A stretch of 16,198 nucleotides of DNA, taken from contig URHD01000046.1 of NCBI GenBank assembly GCA_900547585.1, positions 1 through 16,198 on the forward strand, written 5' to 3'. Position 1 is the stretch's first letter; each line of letters begins with the position of its first letter. The notes below the pieces were generated by a model. The model saw nothing but the letters and a program-made list of their open reading frames with translations, made no database searches and was not told where the DNA came from. Origin of the DNA: an uncultured bacterium (lineage in GTDB: Bacteria; Cyanobacteriota; Vampirovibrionia; Gastranaerophilales; Gastranaerophilaceae). Both the position numbers and the translations under genes were made by a program. Shown piece after piece: positions 1-7,101 of the stretch.

Positions 1-90
1 ATTTTGGTGCATTTTTTGCATGGGGCGGAAGATTTATGCGGTTTTTTCACGATTAGCGGCGTTGCGGATTTGCGTAAAGGCAAAGAGTAA
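1..90 (+). CDS. possible 3' end of a rightward gene (partial)
   Basis: The first frame is open from base 1 to a TAA at 88-90 and reads about 29 residues, ending in Arg-Lys-Gly-Lys-Glu. The start lies outside the window. The peptide is too short to identify. A second frame is also open, to a stop at 96-98, so the choice of frame is not secure. The supporting point is position: the stop falls inside the left arm of the hairpin at 79-166, just as the stop of the facing histidine kinase gene falls inside its right arm. I assign no function. Confidence 0.3.
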   Translation: MLVHFLHGAEDLCGFFTISGVADLRKGKE

Positions 91-166
91 GAAATAAGTT
101 CATTTTTTGACCTATTCCAGCGAAGCGAATCGAGGCAAAAAATGAACTTATTTCTTACTCTTTGCC
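79..166. repeat. family A hairpin element, copy 1
   Basis: A perfect 31-bp inverted repeat (79-109 with 136-166) encloses a 26-nt interior (110-135). The interior folds further: CCT 111-113 pairs with AGG 133-135, ATTC 114-117 pairs with GAAT 127-130, and the tip is GCGAAGC (120-126), a sequence known to form an exceptionally stable DNA mini-hairpin with a GAA triloop. The interior matches copy 2 (3222-3247) except at two positions that pair with each other. The right arm includes the stop codon of the histidine kinase gene. There is no T-run after either arm, so it is not a standard terminator. Confidence 0.85.
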
Positions 167-1168
167 GCCCCCGTCAACAATTTCTCCACCCGGCAAAACA
201 ATTTCCATGGTCGTAGAATTTTCAGCAGAATCAGAAGAAGCAAAAATTTCACCGTCATGAGCATTTATGATTTTATTGGAAAGATAAAGCCCGAGCCCGG
301 TTCCGACCTTTCGAAACTTCTTCGCAGTTGAATAGTATTTATCAAAAATATGGTCTAAATCTTCTGTTTTTATTGTGTTTCCGTAGTTTTTTATCTTAAT
401 TAAAAAATTCGCGTCGGATTTTTCAACAAAAATATCAACAGACGCTCCGGAAGAGCTAAAAGATATGGCATTCAGAACGAGGTTTTTCAAAACGCGTTTA
501 ATATAAAATTCATCAAGCATTACCTTTTGAGAGCCGTTTGAAGTAAATTTCAACAAAACATTATTCGCCTGCGCAATTGGCAGCATTTCCTCCAGAACCT
601 TTTCTATCAGCCTTGAAACATCCACAGGCTCTTTTGTCAGATTTATCTGTGTTTCATTTAATTTGTAGGTTTCAAGCAGGATTTCGACCAGCTCAACGAG
701 TTCTTTGTTGGAATTTTTGAGATGGAAAACCGCCTGCTTCTGCGCCTCGGTCAACTCGCCAAAACGCCCGTCAACAAGGAAATTCAGCATGTTATTTTCT
801 GCAATAATCGGAACCTTGAGGTCATGGGTCAATGTTGCGACAAAATCCTCCTTGAGTTTAACTATCTCTTTTTGCGCCTCCAGCTGCTCATTAAGCTCTT
901 TCTGGTATTCTTTAATCATATCCTCGCGGTCAACAATTGCCTCAATCATCCGGTTCATGCTTTCAGAAAAATTAGGCAGCACAGTAAGCGCAAAAGAATC
1001 GATTGTGTCGTAAATATTACCGTATCTTATGGAATTTATCGTTCTTGCAATGCTTCTGAGCGCTTTTTTGTGGCGCCGGAAAGAATGCTTGAGCTTTTTG
1101 TATTTAAACAGCAAAAGCACCGCCCATAAAGCAAGAATTATGCATAAAAAAGCAAAAAGCCAGCCCAT
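155..1168 (-). CDS. membrane sensor histidine kinase
   Basis: This 337-residue protein has one N-terminal membrane helix (about residues 2-21) and a basic linker. A coiled-coil-rich stretch (about 75-107) leads into a HisKA dimerisation domain with the H-box at FVATLTHDLK (phospho-acceptor His115). The HATPase domain follows: N-box LKNLVLNA (Asn229, Asn233), a G1 region NYGNTI (261-266) in which the usual Asp is Asn, an F-box near IFDKYY, and a G2 box GTGLGLYL (289-296). There is no recognisable periplasmic sensor domain, so the input is probably membrane, cytoplasmic or protein-mediated. The gene begins 3 nt after the sigma-factor stop, implying co-translation. No response regulator is present here. 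The stop lies within the arm of the hairpin at 79-166. Kinase identity is secure; the signal and partner are unknown. Confidence 0.9.
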   Translation of the reverse strand: MGWLFAFLCIILALWAVLLLFKYKKLKHSFRRHKKALRSIARTINSIRYGNIYDTIDSFALTVLPNFSESMNRMIEAIVDREDMIKEYQKELNEQLEAQKEIVKLKEDFVATLTHDLKVPIIAENNMLNFLVDGRFGELTEAQKQAVFHLKNSNKELVELVEILLETYKLNETQINLTKEPVDVSRLIEKVLEEMLPIAQANNVLLKFTSNGSQKVMLDEFYIKRVLKNLVLNAISFSSSGASVDIFVEKSDANFLIKIKNYGNTIKTEDLDHIFDKYYSTAKKFRKVGTGLGLYLSNKIINAHDGEIFASSDSAENSTTMEIVLPGGEIVDGGGKE

Positions 1169-1171
1169 CCG

Positions 1172-1840
1172 CTAATATCCGTAATGTTCATGCGAAACAA
1201 GGTACTCTCTGACGTGATTCAGAGCCGACTGGACGATTCTTGTGATTCTTGACGACGAAAGTCCGACCTGCTGGGCGATTTCTTTAACCTGCATGTTTCT
1301 GTAAAAGCGATATTCAACGACCAGCCTGTCTTTTTGGGGCAAAGTTGCGATTGCTTCCCTGATAGCCTTTCCGAGTTCGCCGATTTCGGCTTTTTCATCG
1401 GGCAGAGCATGCGGGTCTTTGATAAAATCGAACGGAGAATCGTTATCCGAGCTTGCAGCAGCGATAGAATCAATAGAAAGGATGGTTTCGTAAACCGCCT
1501 CTCTGACTTTTCCCGGAGAAATATCAATATCTCCATCGCCTGATGAGTTTTCGGCGTCTTCTGATGAGTCTTTTGTATGTTTTAGCGAGTACCATTTGTA
1601 ACGGTTTCGCAATTCGTTTCTAATCGCCCATCTGACGGCGGTTCCGATATAAGAACTGTTATATTTTTCAAGCTGCTCTGGCGTTTTGTTCTTAATAAGC
1701 GCCTGAACCGCAATAATACCGATACTTACGAGCTCTTCGTAATCGACCATGTGCGACGGGATACGCCTGTGCTCGACTTTGGCGACTTTTTCGACGATTT
1801 CTATGTATTCTTTAATTTTTGTTTGAGATTGGTTAACCAT
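1172..1840 (-). CDS. FliA-like (sigma-28 family) RNA polymerase sigma factor
   Basis: This 222-residue sigma-70 family protein has region 2 at about residues 11-85 (including RRIPSHMVDYEELVSIG, typical of FliA/WhiG/SigB-type factors) and region 4 at about 160-214, with the recognition helix-turn-helix near VKEIAQQVGLSSSRITRI. The linker between them (about 86-155) is acidic and Ser-rich, and I see no clear region 3, unlike textbook FliA. It sits between flhB and a histidine kinase, so a role in flagellar or motility transcription is the natural inference. The ATG at 1840 has no convincing Shine-Dalgarno; a weak 4-bp hairpin (1877-1889) lies upstream. A general stress or other alternative sigma factor cannot be excluded, so I give no symbol. 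Confidence 0.8.
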   Translation of the reverse strand: MVNQSQTKIKEYIEIVEKVAKVEHRRIPSHMVDYEELVSIGIIAVQALIKNKTPEQLEKYNSSYIGTAVRWAIRNELRNRYKWYSLKHTKDSSEDAENSSGDGDIDISPGKVREAVYETILSIDSIAAASSDNDSPFDFIKDPHALPDEKAEIGELGKAIREAIATLPQKDRLVVEYRFYRNMQVKEIAQQVGLSSSRITRIVQSALNHVREYLVSHEHYGY

Positions 1841-1906
1841 TTTATCGTTTTGCAGTACGAAAACTCTTGTTTCAGCAGGCTTTTCGCCTCACTGCATCAA
1901 ATTCCT

Positions 1907-3001
1907 CTATTTTTCCGTTCTGTTAGTATTTATATTACTAGAATTTTGTGTTTTTCGCAAATTATATACAAACAGTAAAATTTCTGCGACCGCTTTGTAC
2001 AAATCCGGCGGAATTTCGCGGTTCAAATCAACAAGCCGGTAAAGAGCACGCGCAACCGGCGGGTTTTCAATGACAGGAACCGAGTGTTCGCGGGCAATTT
2101 TGATAATTTTTTTCGCAAAAAGCTCGGTTCCTTTTGCGATGAGCTTTGGCGATTCCATTTCGCTGGAGTCGTATTTCAACGCGCAAGCCACATGCACGGG
2201 ATTTGTTACAACAAAATCCGCCTCGGGCACCGCATCCATCATGCTCTGCTGAACCATTTGCTGGCGGCGCTGGCGCAGCGCGGCTTTTACATTCGGGTCG
2301 CCTTCGGTGTTTTTGTATTCATCTTTTACTTCTTTAAAGGACATTTTTTGGTCCTGCATAAATTTCCATCGCGTCATGCCGTAATCAGCAACAGAAATAA
2401 TGAAAAACGCAATCGACGCCTTGATTACGAAGTCCATAATCAGGCTCCCGAACTCCTGCATGACCGCAAAGTTGTTATCAATTGCCGCAAGGCTCAAAAT
2501 CGTTTCAAAATGCGCCTGATAAACCATCCAGCCGACATAACCGAGAATTACAACTTTCAAAATATTCTTAAAAAGCTCAAAAAGCGTTTTTATGGACATC
2601 AGGTTTTTGAAATATTTCGTAGGGTTCAACTTATCGAGCTTCGGGGAAAGCGGTGTCATTGTAACGAGCGGCCCGACCTGAATAAAATCGCCCATAATCC
2701 CGATAAACATTGCAATCGCCAGAATAGGCGCGATTATGAGCACAGTCGGGACAAGCGTTATAAACAAAAGGTACGGCAGACCGATGTTTGAAAGGTGCTG
2801 GTTAGGGATTTGTTCATAGCAGAGGACGAAAAGCTTTGTAATCTGGTCCCAGATGAACGGTGCGAGTTTTGCGATTGCAAAAAACATGACTATCATTGCC
2901 AGAGCGGTTGAAAAGTCCTTTGATTTGACGATTTGTCCTTCTTTTCGGGCTTTTTCGAGCTTCTGGTGCGAAGCCTCAAATTGTTTATCTTCATCACCCA
3001 T
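1907..3001 (-). CDS. flhB: flagellar type III export apparatus protein FlhB
   Basis: This is a 364-residue member of the FlhB/YscU family, of normal length. The N-terminus (residues 3-30) has the family's charged motif ending KARKEGQIVKSKDF. Hydrophobic segments lie at about 30-50, 75-108, 140-165 and 185-207. The cytoplasmic switch domain contains the autocleavage site as NPVH (Asn267-Pro268-Val269-His270) instead of the usual NPTH; the cleaved Asn-Pro bond is kept. FlhB sits at the base of the flagellar export gate and switches secretion from rod/hook to filament substrates. It heads an operon with a FliA-like sigma factor. Flagellar FlhB is favoured over an injectisome SctU because of that neighbour. 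AGGAAAG lies 11 nt before the ATG. Confidence 0.93.
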   Translation of the reverse strand: MGDEDKQFEASHQKLEKARKEGQIVKSKDFSTALAMIVMFFAIAKLAPFIWDQITKLFVLCYEQIPNQHLSNIGLPYLLFITLVPTVLIIAPILAIAMFIGIMGDFIQVGPLVTMTPLSPKLDKLNPTKYFKNLMSIKTLFELFKNILKVVILGYVGWMVYQAHFETILSLAAIDNNFAVMQEFGSLIMDFVIKASIAFFIISVADYGMTRWKFMQDQKMSFKEVKDEYKNTEGDPNVKAALRQRRQQMVQQSMMDAVPEADFVVTNPVHVACALKYDSSEMESPKLIAKGTELFAKKIIKIAREHSVPVIENPPVARALYRLVDLNREIPPDLYKAVAEILLFVYNLRKTQNSSNINTNRTEK

Positions 3002-3026
3002 CTACGGTTATTCTTTCCTGACTGTA

Positions 3027-3054
3027 AATTTAATGAATCTAACTCAACTGTCAA
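3027..3054 (-). promoter_or_regulatory. candidate promoter for flhB operon
   Basis: Read on the minus strand, a perfect -35 box TTGACA (3049-3054) is followed after 16 bp by TAAATT (3027-3032), a 4-of-6 match to the -10 consensus, with flhB starting about 26 nt downstream. This is a housekeeping-type promoter, not a sigma-28 one. Confidence 0.5.
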
Positions 3055-3120
3055 TATTTTATCATGGTTTTGTAAATTGATATAATTTTAATTAATCCTC
3101 GATCCCCAATGCCTGTTGCT

Positions 3121-3165
3121 GTTGGACTGAAAGCCCAACATACCCTCTGTCCGGCAATACCGGAC
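3121..3165. repeat. family C small palindromic (REP-like) repeats, two stem-loops
   Basis: The stem-loop 3121-3139 has an 8-position stem with one mismatch around a GAA triloop. A second stem-loop, 3149-3165, pairs GTCCGG with CCGGAC. Each is followed closely by TAC. The first closely resembles the perfect copy at 9767-9785. Short palindromes of this kind are common between genes in many bacteria. They lie in the 314-bp gap 3002-3315, which otherwise holds the flhB promoter, a run of eight C (3176-3183) and the hairpin at 3193-3276. Confidence 0.6.
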
Positions 3166-3192
3166 CTACTTTTCGCCCCCCCCTCATCCAAA

Positions 3193-3276
3193 GTCGAAAT
3201 GAGTAATATATTATTTTTTAGACCTATGCCAGCGAAGCGCATCGAGGCTAAAAAATAATATATTACTCATTTCGAC
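3193..3276. repeat. family A hairpin element, copy 2
   Basis: A perfect 29-bp inverted repeat (3193-3221 with 3248-3276) encloses a 26-nt interior (3222-3247) that matches copy 1 at 24 of 26 positions. The two differences, G3228 and C3240, pair with each other and replace the T-A pair (116 and 128) of copy 1, which is a compensatory change. The GCGAAGC tip is at 3232-3238. The arms share only patches with copy 1 (GAGTAA, a run of six T). It lies 39 nt beyond the stop of the eda-like gene. Confidence 0.85.
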
Positions 3277-3315
3277 GCCCGCGCGCCCGACACAAATAAC
3301 CAAATCAGCCCACAA

Positions 3316-3930
3316 TCAGCCCAATTTCCCGAGCTGCTCAACCGCAAATTTGGCACGTGAAGTAATAATTTCGGCCGAAGCGTCCTTGTAAAGGCATCTT
3401 CCGAGCCCGACAGCCTTTGCGCCGGCTTTTAAATATCCGCAAAAATCGTTCAAACCGATTCCGCCGGCGGGCATGATGTTCAAAAACGGCATGGGACGCA
3501 AAATATCCTCAAGATATTCGACTTTCCCCATAGAATTTGCAGGAAAAAGCTTTATGAGCGGAACGCGCGATTTCCACGCGGTATAAGCTTCATTCGGTGT
3601 CGAAACCGTCGCAATATGAGGAACTTTGTTCGATAAACAAAATTTCACCATGCTTGTTTGAAAAACCGGCGAAACAATCGCCTGTGCACCCTGTTCGAGC
3701 GCTTCCATTGCGCGTTTCTGGGTAATAATTCCGCCCGCAGTTACCGTCAATTCAGGTTTTTTAGCCAGCTCGCCGATAGCCTGAACTAGACAGCCCCTTT
3801 CCACAGTAATTTCGAACGACTTTATCCCGCCTTTTACCAGACATTCGGAAATTTCAAGCATTTCCTCCGGCGTTTTTGCACGAACCACTGCGTATATTTT
3901 GTTTTTGTAGATGGATTCTATTGCGTTCAT
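3316..3930 (-). CDS. eda: KDPG/KHG aldolase-like protein (Eda family)
   Basis: This 204-residue class I aldolase is of normal Eda length. The Schiff-base lysine is Lys127 in IKLFPA and the catalytic acid is Glu40 in FEITVE. A glycine-rich phosphate-site segment is MPAGGIGLNDF (153-163). Eda enzymes split 2-keto-3-deoxy-6-phosphogluconate, and many also split 2-keto-4-hydroxyglutarate, giving pyruvate. The phosphate-contacting Arg that normally follows the catalytic Glu by four residues (the TLR motif) is Glu44 here, with Arg45 one place later, so substrate preference may differ. No edd or other Entner-Doudoroff gene is nearby. The ATG overlaps the cdaA stop by one base (TAATG), indicating translational coupling as the last gene of lysA-cdaA-eda. 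The family is sure; the substrate is not. Confidence 0.85.
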   Translation of the reverse strand: MNAIESIYKNKIYAVVRAKTPEEMLEISECLVKGGIKSFEITVERGCLVQAIGELAKKPELTVTAGGIITQKRAMEALEQGAQAIVSPVFQTSMVKFCLSNKVPHIATVSTPNEAYTAWKSRVPLIKLFPANSMGKVEYLEDILRPMPFLNIMPAGGIGLNDFCGYLKAGAKAVGLGRCLYKDASAEIITSRAKFAVEQLGKLG

Positions 3931-4850
3931 TATTTTATTTTTTCGTTCTGGCGGGAGGATTGAGGCTTTTTGGTTTTTATTTTTATGAAATTAAACACCG
4001 TTTTGTTCGTTTCTTCGACATTTTCATCCTCGTAGCCGAGCAAAATCTCCAAATCCTTTTTCAAAAGCGTAATATCTTCGTATTTTTTCAAAGTTCCGTC
4101 GAGCGCAATCGAAACATCGCCGGTTTCTTCGGAAACAACAAGGCATGCCGAATCCGAAACCTCGCTCATCCCAATCGCTGCGCGATGGCGTGTTCCGTAT
4201 TTCCAGCTGAGCTTTGGATCCTCGGTCAAAGGCAGCAAAACGCCGGCAGAACGGATTTTTTCGCCGGAAACCACGACCGCGCCGTCATGGAGCGGGGTAT
4301 TTGTATGAAAAATTGTCAAAAGCAGCTCGGTTGAAACGTTTCCGTCAATCTGCGTGCCGACATCGGAATATGTATGCACGCTGTCATCGCGCTCCAGCAC
4401 GATTAGAGCGCCGGTGTGGGTTTTTGCAAGATATTTTACCGCCTCAATTAACTCTTTTATTACATTGATTTTTTCAATATGTCTTGTTTCACGTTTTGAA
4501 AAGAGTGAATTTTTGAAAATATTAGATTGTCCCAAATATCCGAGAAATTTACGAATTTCAGGCTGAAAAATGATTACCGCGCCGAACATAATTACGTTGA
4601 CCATGGTTCTGAGGAAAACGCCAAGAAGCTGAAGGTTGAATTTAATAAGAACTTCACTGAAAATCCACGCAAAAAGCAGGATAAACAGCCCTTTTACAAG
4701 CTTCTCCGACTGCGTGCCTTTGATAAATTTGCGATACAGAACATAAAGCATGCCAAAAATGATTAAAACTTCGGTAACGTTGACCCAGGTGAAACTGAGC
4801 TGCAAAACGCCCAACTGTTTTATGACTATGTCTTTTATCTCGCCTAACAA
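3930..4850 (-). CDS. cdaA: membrane diadenylate cyclase CdaA (c-di-AMP synthase)
   Basis: This 306-residue protein has three N-terminal membrane helices (about 24-40, 52-70 and 76-96) and a DAC catalytic domain (about 115-275). That domain carries the DGA motif at 189-191 (LHDGAVVV), the RHR motif at 221-223 (GTRHRAAIG) and EETGDVSIA at 241-249. It condenses two ATP into c-di-AMP, which controls potassium and osmotic balance and cell-wall homeostasis. The start is TTG at 4850: no in-frame ATG precedes the first helix, and AGAGG overlapping the lysA stop lies 9 nt upstream. The regulator gene ybbR/cdaR, the usual neighbour in Firmicutes, is absent. The charged C-terminal tail (about 276-306) is not part of the DAC domain. 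Confidence 0.95.
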   Translation of the reverse strand: MLGEIKDIVIKQLGVLQLSFTWVNVTEVLIIFGMLYVLYRKFIKGTQSEKLVKGLFILLFAWIFSEVLIKFNLQLLGVFLRTMVNVIMFGAVIIFQPEIRKFLGYLGQSNIFKNSLFSKRETRHIEKINVIKELIEAVKYLAKTHTGALIVLERDDSVHTYSDVGTQIDGNVSTELLLTIFHTNTPLHDGAVVVSGEKIRSAGVLLPLTEDPKLSWKYGTRHRAAIGMSEVSDSACLVVSEETGDVSIALDGTLKKYEDITLLKKDLEILLGYEDENVEETNKTVFNFIKIKTKKPQSSRQNEKIK

Positions 4851-4862
4851 CGCTTTTTGCCT

Positions 4863-6185
4863 CTATCTCAAACGTTCGGGTATCACATCAAGAGAAACCA
4901 GATGCTCGTAACTCTCTCTATTTATTATAATATCAGATTGTCCGTGATTTACAAGTACCGCAGCAGGTTTTAATACGCGATTGTAATTGCTGGACATGGA
5001 ATATCCATAGGCGCCTGTATCGTAAACGCAAATTATATCACCTTCTTCGAGTTCGGGCATTTCTACGTCTTTTATTAAAATATCACCCGATTCGCAGAAT
5101 CTGCCGGCTAAAGTTATTGTTTGCGCAAGCGGGGCACCGGGTTTGTTTGCGACCTGCGCCGTATAAAGTGCCTGATAAAGGCTCGGACGCGGATTGTCGG
5201 CCATTCCTCCGTCAACAGCAACGTATTTTCTGCCTTTGGGCACCTGTTTTGAGCTGCCGACAGTATAAAGCGTTACGCCGGAGGTGCCGATTATGCTTCT
5301 TCCGGGTTCGATAAAAATCGTGATGTCGCCCGTGTTGTATTTTTTTGAATTTTCTTCCACCGAGGTCGTAATTTGCTTGGCAATCTCGTCAATTGTCGGC
5401 GGTTCATCGTTTTCCGTGTATTTTATGCCGAGCCCGCCGCCGAGGTTGATTGTGTGGAGCTCAATTCCAAATTTTTCTTTAATTCTTGCAATTTCTTTCA
5501 AAATAACTTCGACTTCATCGTAATAAATTTTTGTTTCAAAAATTTGCGAACCAATATGCGCATGAAGCCCGATTACATTGAGGTTTTGGTACTCATCTCG
5601 CAAAAGTTCCAGCGCATCATCAATCTGCGTCAAATCAAACCCGAATTTTGAATCCAGATGACCTGTCTGGATGTATTCATGCGTGTGGCATTCGATTCCG
5701 GGGGTTATACGGAGCAAAATATCAGCTTTTTTACCCGCAGCGCCCGCAGCTTCGTTCAAAAGCGCAAGCTCAAGAAAATTATCAACCGAAAACTTGCCCA
5801 CGCCGACCTCAAGCGCCATTTCCAGCTCATCGTAGGACTTGTTGTTGCCATTGAAAAGGCATTTTGACATATCAACGCCGGCAGAATGCGCTGTATAAAT
5901 TTCTCCGCCCGAAACAAGGTCAAAACCGAACCCCTCATCAGCAAGTATGCGGCAGATTGCCTTTGTCATAAAAGCTTTTGCCGCGTAGAGCATATTTATA
6001 TTCGGATAATCTTTAAATGCGTTTTTGTACTGGTTTGCGATGGTACGGATTGTTTCTTCATCAAAAACGTAGAGCGGAGTTCCGTATTTTTCCGCCAATT
6101 CAACCAAATCGCACCCGCCGATTTCAAGATGTCCGCTTTCGTTGATTTTTGTTGTGATTGGTTTGATATTTTGGTTTGCAGTCAT
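4863..6185 (-). CDS. lysA: diaminopimelate decarboxylase
   Basis: This 440-residue fold-III PLP decarboxylase performs the last step of lysine synthesis (meso-diaminopimelate to lysine and CO2) in the cytoplasm. It carries the PLP lysine (Lys70 in YAAKAF), HAHIGSQ, the glycine-rich phosphate loop NLGGGLGI, EPGRSI, the cross-subunit Cys in CESGDIL, and YDTGAYGYSMSSNYN near the C-terminus. The length fits the family. The ATG at 6185 is preceded by GAGG at about 6 nt. It is the first gene of an operon with cdaA (12-nt gap) and the eda-like gene. I recall the lysA-cdaA pairing from cyanobacterial genomes. It links the DAP/lysine branch point, which also feeds peptidoglycan, with c-di-AMP synthesis. 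Confidence 0.96.
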   Translation of the reverse strand: MTANQNIKPITTKINESGHLEIGGCDLVELAEKYGTPLYVFDEETIRTIANQYKNAFKDYPNINMLYAAKAFMTKAICRILADEGFGFDLVSGGEIYTAHSAGVDMSKCLFNGNNKSYDELEMALEVGVGKFSVDNFLELALLNEAAGAAGKKADILLRITPGIECHTHEYIQTGHLDSKFGFDLTQIDDALELLRDEYQNLNVIGLHAHIGSQIFETKIYYDEVEVILKEIARIKEKFGIELHTINLGGGLGIKYTENDEPPTIDEIAKQITTSVEENSKKYNTGDITIFIEPGRSIIGTSGVTLYTVGSSKQVPKGRKYVAVDGGMADNPRPSLYQALYTAQVANKPGAPLAQTITLAGRFCESGDILIKDVEMPELEEGDIICVYDTGAYGYSMSSNYNRVLKPAAVLVNHGQSDIIINRESYEHLVSLDVIPERLR

Positions 6186-6216
6186 TTTTGCCTCGTGTTT
6201 TTTGTTGATATATGCG

Positions 6217-6225
6217 ATTTTAGCA
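6217..6225 (-). promoter_or_regulatory. candidate extended -10 promoter for lysA operon
   Basis: On the minus strand this reads TGCTAAAAT: an extended TGn directly before a TAAAAT -10 box (6217-6222). No good -35 is seen. The predicted start near 6210 leaves a leader of about 25 nt. The same motif precedes ahcY and trmL, and a close version precedes prs. Confidence 0.5.
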
Positions 6226-6284
6226 TAAATTGTTTGTATTTGCTTAAAATTTTTCGGTTGATAATGCCGGAGAAATTAATTAAT

Positions 6285-6312
6285 TTGCATGCCCGCGTTT
6301 TAATATGATACT
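6285..6312 (+). promoter_or_regulatory. candidate promoter for thyX
   Basis: TTGCAT (6285-6290) lies 16 bp before GATACT (6307-6312), 35 nt upstream of the thyX ATG. Both boxes are partial consensus matches. A clear AGGAG ribosome site lies at 6337-6341. Confidence 0.4.
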
Positions 6313-6346
6313 ATTTTATTAAAAGAAGACTTGTTGAGGAGAAACC

Positions 6347-7066
6347 ATGGGGAACGGAAACGAACCGGTTGTTAATCTTATTTCAAAACCGGAAAATATG
6401 CTGAAAACAATTTACACCGCGTGCAGAACCTGCTACAGCGCGGATTATCCGATAAATATCTATGAAAATGCAGCTGACGAAGAAAAAATGCTAAAACTCA
6501 TCGAGCGCGTAATCGGGTCGGGGCATTTTTCCACAATTGAGCATATTCAGGTTACTTTCGCGATTTCAAATGTTTCCCGTGCTTGCACCCACCAGCTTGT
6601 GCGCCACAGACATATGTCTTTTTCACAAAAATCACAACGATACGTAAAAGAAAAAGGGCAGTTTGACTACATAATTCCGCCCACTGTCGCAAAAAATCCT
6701 GAATTGCTTGCAAAATACAAGCAATTTATGGAGTTCACGGCGAATTTCTACACCGAAATGACCGAAGCCGGAATCCCCGCAGAAGATGCGCGTTTTGTCC
6801 TACCAAACGCCGCAGCCAGCTCGCTTGTGACCTCTTTGAACCTCAGGGAAATGATTCACCTTGCGCATTTACGCCTTTGCACAAGAGCTCAGTACGAAAT
6901 CCGCATTATGGTCAAAAAAATGTGCGAAGAGCTGATAAAAGAAGAACCCTGGTTGAAAAAATACCTTGTTCCAAAATGCGAAAGCCTTGGATATTGCGAC
7001 GAAGACAAATCCTGCGGAAGAAAAAAAGTCAAAGCAGAATTTTTGCGTGAAGAGGTAAAAGCCTGA
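6347..7066 (+). CDS. thyX: flavin-dependent thymidylate synthase
   Basis: This 239-residue ThyX converts dUMP to dTMP using FAD, NADPH and methylene-tetrahydrofolate. The diagnostic ThyX signature is present: Arg86-His87-Arg88, seven residues, then Ser96, in RHRHMSFSQKSQRY. LPNAAASSLVTSLNLREMIHLAHLR provides the flavin and nucleotide contacts near the C-terminal half. A short basic C-terminal tail follows. The ATG at 6347 has a good AGGAG 5 nt upstream. Presence of ThyX implies the cell need not regenerate tetrahydrofolate from dihydrofolate for dTMP synthesis, although a second ThyA elsewhere cannot be excluded. The gene is monocistronic: lysA is divergent, and glyQ is separated by 162 bp with its own promoter. 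Confidence 0.96.
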   Translation: MGNGNEPVVNLISKPENMLKTIYTACRTCYSADYPINIYENAADEEKMLKLIERVIGSGHFSTIEHIQVTFAISNVSRACTHQLVRHRHMSFSQKSQRYVKEKGQFDYIIPPTVAKNPELLAKYKQFMEFTANFYTEMTEAGIPAEDARFVLPNAAASSLVTSLNLREMIHLAHLRLCTRAQYEIRIMVKKMCEELIKEEPWLKKYLVPKCESLGYCDEDKSCGRKKVKAEFLREEVKA

Positions 7067-7101
7067 TTTATTTCAGAATAATAAAAAAAGTATTTTCTTT
7101 A

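Noticed and set aside
79..166. Family A hairpin as an ordinary intrinsic terminator
   Set aside because: No T-run follows either arm; the T-run lies next to the loop, and the interior is conserved between copies, which terminators do not require.
705..1129. Plus-strand open frames opposite the histidine kinase
   Set aside because: They lie wholly inside a clear kinase gene on the other strand and show no recognisable domain; shadow frames.
2084..2791. 235-codon plus-strand frame opposite flhB
   Set aside because: Its length is notable, but it is fully antisense to a well-matched flhB and is low in recognisable protein character.
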